Of a stretch of 64,000 bases of DNA, positions 55,700 to 64,000 are shown piece by piece. This DNA is from Isoetes taiwanensis. Lineage: Eukaryota; Streptophyta; Lycopodiopsida; Isoetales; Isoetaceae. The stretch lies in assembly GCA_021234155.1 (NCBI GenBank), contig JAJEKV010000030.1, forward strand, positions 11,034,525 to 11,098,524, given 5' to 3'. The position numbers were made by a program, and so were the translations under genes. A model generated the notes under the pieces. It was not told the origin of the DNA. It was given only the letters and a program-made list of their open reading frames with translations, and searched no databases. The number at the start of each line of letters is the position of its first letter. The stretch's first letter is position 1.

Positions 55700-58640
55700 C
55701 ATGGCTGCCCCACGATTTTCTACACTTCAAGCTACTGCTCCCAAGGATCCGGCCCTTTTTGCATCTGTATCCTTCTTGACGCCCACCTTCCGTGAAGCCC
55801 TTGTTGGCCCAAATAAAGAAGTCGCTGAAAGACACCAGCTTTACGAATTCTCTCAAATTGAACTTCCGGCTCCAAATCCTGACCAGTTGAAGCAGTTCAT
55901 CGCCAATATTGTTAACAGCCCGCAAGGTTACACCACTGTGGTCGATGGCACCACTATTTCGTTGACTCAACATTTGATTTCTGAGGTATTTCATATTCCC
56001 TTGCACACCCCTTGTGTATCATGGTCTGCTATACAGGATATCGATGTCACCGAGTTTGGTGCACCTGCTTATCATGCCAATGTCCATCGTCTGACCAATA
56101 TCGACAAGCCTCACGAAACCTTTGTCAAATTTCTGTGGCGAAAATTCCTTGGGTATTCTATCAAGAACACCCATATCAATAAGCCTTTCTATAACCTGGT
56201 CCTCACTGCTACACACTCCAAACACCACATAGATTGGCCCCAAATGATGTTCTATCGTCTTCTCCAAGAAATGGACCGCCTTCGGGGTACCACTTCCCTT
56301 TCTGAAGTTTCTGTGGGAGGCCACTTTCAAGCCCTCATCCGTCATTACTTCCCTCCCACACCACCAAATTCTCAAAATTCCACTCAGCGCTCCCTTCCAA
56401 TCAATCACCAAGTTGGCACTTCACGCCTCTTCCTTCCACTCGGTCATGTCCACGGTCACACCCATGTCACCGCTCTCTTCCTCCGCCACACCATCCACTT
56501 CACACCATTTTTCCCAAACATCCCAAACCGTGCAACAAAGAAGCTCCACCACCACAACACCCTCGCCGGTTGTTGTATCAAGATCGGCGGGGATGCTCAA
56601 GCCTGCTTGCTCTCAAGTTACAAGAATCCCAAGGCGGCTCTTATGAGCGGGGTTCAACGCACTCGAGGCCTCGATGCGGTACACCAGACCTTCAAGCCGC
56701 AAATCGCCCAAGTTGCAACTTTGAGGCCAAACTTCAAGACAAGCATGAAGCTCTCTTACGGGCTCATGCATCTCTCAAAAGCACACAAGCTCAAGTCAGC
56801 CAACTCGCAGACCAGCGGGCTCAGCTCGGTCCGAAATTCAGACTTTATTGGAGCACAACAAGTCCAAAGCAGCTCTCCGAAAGTACCAAGGGCGCAGATA
56901 TTGCTAAACTCAATGCCTTGTACTCCGGCGTGTGAAAATTTCAGCACTTTCGGGTTCAAAATCTTTCAGCCGGGCGCTCAAATTAAGCCTCCTTGACGGC
57001 TCAGCTTTCTACCACGAACCTCTCGGCTCACCTCTCTTCAAGATCGGCTTACGGAGGTGCGTAAACGCGAAGATCTTGGATGACGCGGAGATTGCCGTGC
57101 TTCGTCTCAATACACCGGGGAAATCTTCCTCCCAGGTCAACCCTTCTCAGAAACGGGTCCGTGACCAGTCACGCCTGCTGCTCGAAAGGGACAACCGGAT
57201 CCGTGATCTCGAACAACAGCTGCAGCAAGCTATTCAGTCTGCTGATGAGGCTCAAGCAAAGCTTGACGCCCATACTGCCATTCTTCACAGAATGCCTGTT
57301 GACTTCCCAGTTCCCTCCTGCTATCACGATTATGTGGTTGCTCGACGCCACCTCTTCCTTTCGAAGTGGCATGCGGCCGATGGCCCTGTGGATATTCCCC
57401 TGAGCAGTGCAGATTTTCTTCGGATTTGGCCAGAACTCTCCATTGAAGACAAAGGGTTGTGCTGTGCCCTTGTCGTCTTTGATCTCATACACTGTGCCGA
57501 TCCCGACTTTCTCACCTTCAGAGTGGTTCAGCCCATGGCTTACATATTTCATGATTTCTATCTGGGTGATACACAGGAACACTTTGGAAATGGGCCACGC
57601 CAGCTTTTCGTGGTGACCCCATCGTGCAATGGGTGCTTCGGGATAACAATCCATATCTTGCGGATCCTTTCCGGACCCAAACTCGCATCGAGGAGTACAT
57701 GCCCGAGCTTGCAAATCATTTATCTCTCGGGTAAGCGAAGCGCCGCAACAAATCGGGAAGTATCTAGGACATCCCGGGATCTTCCCTATGCACAAATTTA
57801 TATGCGACACCTCGCCGGGTTACAATCGCCACAAGCTCGTTGGATAGCAAGACGGTCCCCACGGGATGGGATAGCCCTCCTGTCAACTCTCAGCTCTCTG
57901 CTTCTCTTTGGGATCGTTGGTGTCAGGCACTTGATCCAGATCTTGTCAGTCAATTCAGGGAGACCGCTCAGCAACCCACGCCCACGGGCATGGTTCCTTC
58001 TCCCTATGCTTCCCTGGGCGTACCTCCACGCCCCAGGTTTTTGACTTCTGATTGGCGCCTTCCTTTTTGGACCAAAGTCATGGATGGTCATGCAGGCTGG
58101 ACACCACCTCAGATCTCGACGGATCTCCGGTGGGATCCACGTTTTGTTCGCCGCTCACATTGGGAAGAAGGTGCCACTCTGGACAACACCACCAATTGGA
58201 TCTACATTGCTAATGAGCGTGGTTGGCAACAGCCTGCGGATGCGCTTCATGGTCTCAACACCTTCTTGCAGAATGCCTCCACCTCACCTGATCCTTCTGT
58301 CCATCTTCAAGCAGGATTTTGCGCGGCTCTCAAATGCATTTTGCTAAGCTCCTTAAATCGGCAGCGTCCCATTTTTCACTGCAATCCGAATGCGCGATTA
58401 ATGCGATTGCCTTTGGCCTTCAGACCTGTCTCCTCATGGAATGTCAGTACATTTCCTCAGACGCCCACGCTGCCCTTGAAGACATGGTACGCTCTCGCTT
58501 TCTTATTGATGCTGATCCTGCCCTTGGCCAAAACACTCCTCAAGCTCTTCAATCACGCCAGGATCTCATAAGCCAGTACCATAATGGTGCCCGTCCTCAC
58601 TCCCGTGAGGATCACTTTCCGAACGAGATGGCTTCCCGCC
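55700..58640 (+). pseudogene. Second ORF of the 7-kb element (plant transposon-protein-like), in several frames
   Basis: A likely start at 55700 gives MAAPRFSTLQATAPKDPALF. Then come segments LTPTFREALVGPNKEVAERH, YTTVVDGTTISLTQHLISEV, FVKFLWRKFLGYSIKNTHIN and IDWPQMMFYRLLQEMDRLRG, resembling the putative plant transposon protein domain found as a passenger in plant retroelements (by feel, not by search). After about 56350 the frame shifts repeatedly. A coiled coil (LLLERDNRIRDLEQQLQQAI, about 57175-57235), FLSKWHAADGPVDIPLSSAD and DLRWDPRFVRRSHWEEGATL follow. It ends just before the 3' LTR. The function is not known. Confidence 0.5.
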
Positions 58641-58691
58641 CTCCGGCGCTTCCTCCTTTTCTTCACTCCGGAGTGTCGTTTGGTGGGGGAG

Positions 58692-59279
58692 TGTTAGTCC
58701 CGTGCCTCCCAGTACAGGGACTATTCATGCATCTGACAGACCAGGTCAAGCTCAAGGATCCTCGGGCCAACCACGGGTCCGACATCCAAGGCTCATGAAG
58801 AGACCAAGCAGCAGACCACGCAGTCAAAGCCTTTGGCTGTCAACAAGAGGCGCCGCTCAGACAAGTGACGGCCCGTCACCACCCGCGTCAGCGTCAGCGT
58901 GATTCTAGGCACTTCAAGAGGCACCGCCAACATTCCTGCAAATCAGGCCTCCTTCCAGGAGTCGGCACCGAGATCAGTCAGAGTGTCTATATTGGGCCCA
59001 AGGCCATTGTACTATATATATGAGTAGAGTTTGCACATAAGTTTTTAGATGAGTTTTGAGTCTTGTCTCCTTTTAGTTTTCTCTCTATTGCGAGAGCTCA
59101 TGTATTTTCATCATTGATATCAAGGAAGCTTATCATCTTTCTCACATTTGTTCTGTTTTCTTCTCTTTCTTCTCTTCTTGCAAATCCCGCGTGACATAGT
59201 CCCCCGGACTCTCCTGTTAGATCCACGGGTCCTCACAGAGGGCTGTCTTCCAGGAGTTCCCGAACCCAGACCCCAAACA
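58692..59279 (+). repeat. 3' LTR of the 7-kb element
   Basis: Same length as the 5' LTR and similar throughout, with scattered CAG/CTG-type differences (TCAGTCAACC against TCGGGCCAACC). Followed by GCAAC. Confidence 0.9.
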
Positions 59280-59280
59280 G

Positions 59281-59760
59281 CAACAAAACCTCACAGTAAG
59301 CATCTGCCAACAATTTCTTGCAAGAAAGGTCGCCAAGATCCTATCAAAGAAATCCCAGTGACATGCAAGCATCACCGAAGAACAGATCAAGAAATCTCTG
59401 CACAAAATACAAAATGATCACCAAAGACGTCGTCAATCGGCCTAATAATCCTCTAAAACATCTCTACCATCTTCTAAAAACCAAGCGCCACGATATTCAA
59501 GCACAGTGCCATCACGGGAGCCAACAAAACCTCACAGTAAATATCCGCCAACAATTTCTTGCAAGAAAGTCGCCAAGATCCTATCAAAGAAGTCCCAGTG
59601 ATATGCAAGCATCACCGAAGAACAGATCAAGAAATCTCTGCACAAAACACAAAATGATCACCAAGGCCGTCATCAATCGGCCTAATAATCCTCTAAAACA
59701 CCTCTGCCATTGTCTACAAACCAAGTGCCATGATATTGAAGCACAACGCCATCATGAGAG
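59281..59760 (+). repeat. Two tandem units of about 240 bp
   Basis: CAACAAAACCTCACAGTAA starts both units, at 59281 and 59522. Each contains GTCGCCAAGATCCTATCAAA and AAAATGATCACCAA(A/G)G. The LTR element inserted at the start of the first unit. Confidence 0.9.
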
Positions 59761-59868
59761 CTCTAGCATCGGCATCCGCCATAGCAAGGAGCTCCGCAAA
59801 AAAATAACAAAAAATGTAGATTATAATCATGCATGACGTGGCAGTGACGTGGAGGCCGCCTATTGGAC

Positions 59869-59893
59869 GTAATCCCAGCTGACGTGTATTACG
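59869..59893. repeat. 25-bp site with inverted ends, left of recombinase copy 2
   Basis: GTAATCCCAGCTGACG TGTATTACG: ends GTAAT/ATTAC are inverted around a 15-bp middle (extended to CGTAAT/ATTACG). It recurs in the same direction with one extra A and one change at 61667-61692. Confidence 0.8.
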
Positions 59894-60010
59894 CACGAGA
59901 AAATCTCTTCCTCGGATTTTCCGGGAGATAATCTTCTCGGCGGCACCGCCACCGCTGGCAGCGCCGCCTCGCGGATGATCTCCCGAAAAATCCTCGGGAG
60001 AGATTTTCCC
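59893..60010. repeat. GC-rich imperfect palindrome upstream of recombinase copy 2
   Basis: GAAAATCTCTTCCTCGGATTTTCCGGGAGAT faces ATCTCCCGAAAAATCCTCGGGAGAGATTTTC, with GGCGGCACCGCC and GGCAGCGCCGCC between. The whole can fold to a stem of about 45 bp. Two TGACGTGG-type motifs lie just upstream (59834-59852). Confidence 0.8.
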
Positions 60011-60119
60011 TTATACCTTACTTGAAGATGGATCTCTATTTGATGCTATTTTTGTTGTTAAGTAGAATGGCTCAGAATCCAGGCCTTTCACAGCTTCATT
60101 TACACTCTGCTCTCTAGAC

Positions 60120-61461
60120 ATGACAAATGATGATGTTTCTTTGGAAGAAAGTGATTAGATCTTAGCACAGTTGTATGATGATAACGAGAGTGATTGTGAA
60201 GAGTATGACACAAAGGATGACTGGGTGCCTGTTGATGAGGATGTGATTTCTGAGGCATTGAATGGTGGAATAGATCGTTCAAAATCGATTAATGCATGGG
60301 CTAGGTGCAGGTTTGATCAGTGGAGAAAGGACTTTAAGCAGTAAGTTCATATTCCTATAGAGAAGCTGCCATTAAAGACATTGAACGAGATGCTGACCAA
60401 GTTCCTCATTCAGGTAATTTTTTCCATGCAGAATTTCTTATTATATTTTCTGTATTTGTGTAATTTTTTACTTCTGTTATGTTGTTATCTTAGGCAAAGA
60501 AGAAAAATGGGAAATTGTATCCTCCTGGAAAGTAAGTTTTACTTTCATGTTTTTTTTTTTTTTTTTTTTTTGGGGTGGGGGATTTAAAGTAATTTATTTG
60601 TTTTATTTTTTCTTTGTTGGCAGACTTAGCTCTTTGTTTAGAGGTGTTGGTAGAATAGTTAGAAGAGAGCAAGAGAAACGAATTGTAGATACTGGTGTCC
60701 GCGAACATCCTTTCAATATCAAAACTGATGCTAGCCGTGAGGCTTTTGTTGGTATAGTTAAAAAGTCGAGGAAGGAGGGAAATTATGAAAAGGCAAAGAA
60801 GAAGGCTCCTGTTATTACGTTCAGCCTTGAGAGAGAAATTCTTTCTAACATTGATCATCAGATTTCACATCCTTCAGGTTGTATCAAGTGCCTTGTGTAT
60901 TACATGTTGACACGTTTTGGGATTAGGGCATCGAAGGAGTTATATCAGGTAAAAGATTGTGATATGTGTTTGGATAGAGATGAAATTGGGGAGATAATGA
61001 AATATGGGGAGAGAATCAGTAAGAATTACAGTCCTACTATCACTAAGTTTGACGACGAGCACTTTAGAAAACCAGTCTGGATGCATGAGAAGGATTTTGT
61101 GCTTACATTTAAGCAATATATTCGCCATTTACCTACGAAAGAGAAGGATGATGAAGCGCGTCACTTCTTTCTGCAACGATCCCTAATTTCAGAACTATGG
61201 TGAGATTTTTTATATGTTTTTGTATTCTTTATTTTGTAGTTAATTTTCAGATATTCTGTGTATCGCAGACTTAGTATGCGGTTACACCAGTTGGGATTAA
61301 TTCACTTGGTAAGTGGCTTCGTACTATGGCTTCCGTTGTGAGTCCAGAAACGGAGATTTGTAATAAGTCTGGCAGGTGGTTACTCGTCTTGCTGCTTCCG
61401 ATGCTCCCGCGACTGCTGGAATGCGAATTACAGGGCATAAGAGTGTAGATGGATTTTTAAA
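60120..61461 (+). pseudogene. Crypton/DUF3504-type tyrosine recombinase gene, copy 2 (truncated)
   Basis: Exons equivalent to copy 1 exons 1-4: 60120-60413, 60494-60531, 60624-61199, 61269-61461, all with GT-AG edges. Homology continues into intron 4 and stops near 61535, so exons 5-6 with the catalytic Tyr are gone. Nonsense changes: TAG at about codon 12 (GATTAG for GAGCAG), TAA in exon 1 (CAGTAAGTT), and TAG for Trp at the start of exon 4. An 8-bp loss in exon 4 removes the frame after NKSGR. FGIRASKEL and FDDEHFRKPVW are intact. It is head-to-head with copy 1; shared sequence starts near 60013. Confidence 0.85.
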
Positions 61462-61666
61462 GTAAGTTCAGTTCTTTTTTCTTTCCTGTTTTTGCCATGA
61501 TGTATATTTTTTATGGGGTTTATTTAATATAAAATTTGTAATTTTTGATCTGATTAACAGTGTAATGGTTAAACTGTGTAATGGATAAACTTTGTAAGGA
61601 GCAAGATAAATTATGTTTGTGTGGTGGAGGTGAAATTACCTGAAAAAATTTGAGCCTAATATAACA

Positions 61667-61692
61667 GTAATCCCAAGCTGGCGTGTATTACG
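61667..61692. repeat. 26-bp site with inverted ends, right of recombinase copy 2
   Basis: GTAATCCCAAGCTGGCG TGTATTACG, a direct copy of 59869-59893. Together they bracket the recombinase remnant at a distance of 1.8 kb. Confidence 0.8.
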
Positions 61693-64000
61693 TTAAATAG
61701 ACAAAGAAGGCAAAGTAGCAATTGACCACAAAGGTCATTAATGTTTTTCATATTGCTCAAAACATCACTTCTTGTGGTGTTCGTGCCATGCCTCTACTAA
61801 CACCACATATCTATATAAATAAAACATGATGGTGTCGTCATCACCTCGGCACCTACTTAAAGCGGCAAGAACTGCATGAAGCAAGGCCTAGAAGGCCTCT
61901 CACAGAAACCTATGCCAAAATAAAACAAAAATATATAAACAATAATTTAAAAATTTGTAATAAAGGTCAATGCAAATGACCATTCATACAGTTGTCCAAT
62001 AACGCGTTGTATTCTTTGATGTCAGGTTGGCAATGTCCTTACCCTGCTCATGGTAGCCCTTGTAATGATTGCTTGACTGGTAATAAGTTTATGTTGACCA
62101 TGTTCCATATCAGTTATACAAAGATCAACACAAGAATTCAAATTTGCTAAAGTTTCTACAAGTTGGATACAAATGCAGATAATCTACCACAAAGGTCATT
62201 AATGTTCAGGAATTTATTGGCTTCTATGAAACGAAGATAGAAAAGAAACAACTAGGCCAACAAAGTCTGAAGGTTGTGAGAAAGCAAGCAACATGAGTGT
62301 GTCAATTTTGCTACTCGAAATCAATTTTTCAGAATTGAGCCTCTGAAGCATGCATCTGTTGCTCTTAAGAATATGGCACAAAGTATTTTTGGGGCAACAA
62401 AGTTTGTATTATGGCTGAGACCTTTCATGTCATAAAGCAACAACAATATTTCTACAACAGATCCAAGTTTCTTACACTCAAACAATGTTCAGCTTTATAA
62501 CCATACCCCACAAACGAGGATCATTGTGTACGGTCCAGATCAAGGAATAAAGGGGAAATATGCCCATCCGACAGCTCTCGCTGCCCTACATAACCCCCCG
62601 TGTGAATATGCACCCAAACCAAAGGGGGTTTCAGGGGGATTTTAGTTTAAATGCATTGGATGCAATGGTTTGTGTTAATAATATTAATGGTTGTTATATT
62701 GAAAAAAAATTTGGGCCCTTCGGGCCCTAACAAAGCAAACCTTAGGATTTGAGACTGGGCTCACATTCAACGCCTTAGAAAAAGTATTGCATATAAGCAT
62801 GCCGTTTGAATTATAATGATATTATAAAAGAACTTGTTGTCAACATAATTGCTCATTGTCTTGCATAATTGGCCTCAACATGTGCAATGACAGACGTATC
62901 TTACATATGCAAAGAAATGTATGCAATCATAGACATATTCTAAACGGCGTTCTTGTCCATGATATACCTAACCTTATCTAACATGAGCTTTATCTTTTCA
63001 AAGAAAGATTTAATTGTGAAGAAAGCCAGCAAATGCAACAACAATTAACAAAGCTGTCTATAGACATTGATTTGAATCATTTGATTTAAATGTACATCAT
63101 ACCTAAATATGCAATAAAATTCCATGGAATTCCGTTCACTAAAGCTATAAAAGTTCCAGCCCCCACCATAATTTGAATCTAGCGTGGAGGATCTCCAGAG
63201 TCACAAACTATGCATTGCAAACAAATAAAGTAGATTTGAGATTCTCCAGAGCTATTCTTTGCAAACAAATAATATAGATCTCAGATTCTCCAGGGCTATG
63301 CTTTGCAAACAAATAATGTAGATCTGAAATGCGGCATATGCAGCCTCTGAAATGTCTGCCACTCATTTCCCTTTACCTAGCCAAGCCCACAGAATTGTGA
63401 GGTAGCATGAATGGATTGCTATGGATTGCTAGCAGTAGCGTTAATCATTCCAACCATAAAGAAAACACACTACCTTAAAAATTCTCAACACTTAAAAGCA
63501 CAAGATCTACATCAAAACATCACCTCGGGGCATAGTGAGAGCAAAAACATAAGAAGAAACTGAAAGAATGAAGATGGAGCTAATTCATGTGGTCAATCTT
63601 ATATTTCAAATTTCAAGACTGGCATTATTCCCTAATGGGATTATAAACAACATCTCTATCTAAACAGCTAACTTATTAGACTGCAATCTGCCCTATCTGA
63701 ACCTTAAAATAATCCAAAGGAAAAAGAGCTAGAAATTAAATATCTTTATGTATGTGAAGATGTAAAAGTGTCAAGCTTCTTTCCATTCTAGAGCTTCAGA
63801 TAACCTAAAAGATAGAACTCTTTTTATGATACGGCATCCTTCTGGACAATTTTGACGCATTCCTTACATCTTCTTTGGACTTCTTGCTTTTATTCATCCA
63901 ACCTTGAGCTGAAAGGTTGGCAGAATGTTCATTATGCAGATGTTCTACCACCTAAAACATAACAGGTCAAAGCTGAACTCCAGATTTTGATTGATCAAAA
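61693..64000. other. Right-hand stretch without a supportable gene
   Basis: AT-rich. No frame shows family resemblance. It contains the short tandem repeat at 63192. Fragments could be introns or 3' parts of a gene that continues beyond the window, but I see no proof. Confidence 0.6.
63192..63330. repeat. Three tandem units of 51, 44 and 44 bp
   Basis: Each starts TCTCCAG(A/G)G and contains TTGCAAACAAATAA.GTAGAT or a close form. The first unit has seven extra bases. Confidence 0.88.

Larger units (their letters stand above)
52315..59279 (+). mobile_element. Non-autonomous 7-kb LTR retrotransposon with Gag and a second ORF
   Basis: 588-bp LTRs (52315-52902 and 58692-59279), TGTTAG...CAAACA ends, polypurine-like GGTGGGGGAG before the 3' LTR, and target duplication GCAAC at 52310-52314 and 59280-59284. 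The interior encodes a double-knuckle Gag and a long second ORF reaching the 3' LTR. I find no protease, RT, RNase H or integrase motif, so it depends on a partner. No standard primer site (TGG...) follows the 5' LTR. Confidence 0.88.

Noticed and set aside
62711-62730. GGGCCCTTCGGGCCC hairpin as a terminator
   Set aside because: GGGCCC is self-complementary, so a short match is expected by chance, and no gene adjoins it.
1-64000. CRISPR array, bacterial operon or rRNA/tRNA genes
   Set aside because: No regularly spaced short repeats, no ribosome-binding-site-led gene runs, and no full tRNA or rRNA sequence seen. The only tRNA-like piece is the SINE head.

Overview
Nuclear DNA of a land plant, almost entirely transposable elements. 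Evidence: plant-type LTR retrotransposons primed by initiator tRNA-Met, a GT-AG spliced TRICHOME BIREFRINGENCE-LIKE (TBL) gene, and a histone domain carrying plant H3.3 signature residues. Lineage is not provable from the window. Nested elements and Crypton-like recombinase genes would fit a large genome such as a fern or gymnosperm; this is a guess.

1-38652 is a rearranged pile of copies of one very large Ty3/gypsy chromovirus. Joining overlapping copies on paper gives the inferred ancestral order: LTR, tRNA-Met primer site, repeat-rich leader, ORF 1 (coiled coil plus histone H3), ORF A (C-terminal region resembling histone H2A), ORF C (acidic, possibly H2B-like), gag, protease, RT, RNase H, integrase, chromodomain, PPT, LTR. 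No single copy is complete. RT and RNase H, normally adjacent, now lie apart (RT ends at 8626; RNase H starts at 2540) because the segment between was inverted. An 11.4-kb non-autonomous relative (10768-22202) sits inside gag with a GTTTG target duplication. The block 5094-17208 recurs inverted at 26434-38652, so the region holds arms of about 12 kb around a 9.2-kb spacer.

38653-43260 is a decayed Ty1/copia element whose gag was split by the chromovirus LTR. 43261-45876 is gene-poor. 45877-47750 is the only clearly intact host gene: a three-exon TBL polysaccharide O-acetyltransferase on the minus strand. 48528-49130 holds a 132-bp direct repeat enclosing a MITE-like insert.

49959-61692 holds two head-to-head copies of a spliced tyrosine-recombinase gene (Crypton/DUF3504 type), both damaged, enclosing a 7-kb LTR element (52315-59279; TSD GCAAC) that encodes a double-zinc-knuckle Gag and a second unknown ORF but no recognisable RT or integrase. 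The right recombinase copy is bracketed by two near-identical copies of a 25/26-bp site with inverted ends. 61693-64000 has no gene I can support.

Most exciting: a retrotransposon that appears to encode its own histone-fold proteins (H3 strong, H2A-like moderate, H2B-like weak). Caution: differences between repeat copies concentrate at CAG/CTG/CCG-type trinucleotides and look like systematic long-read errors, so many frameshifts may not be real.
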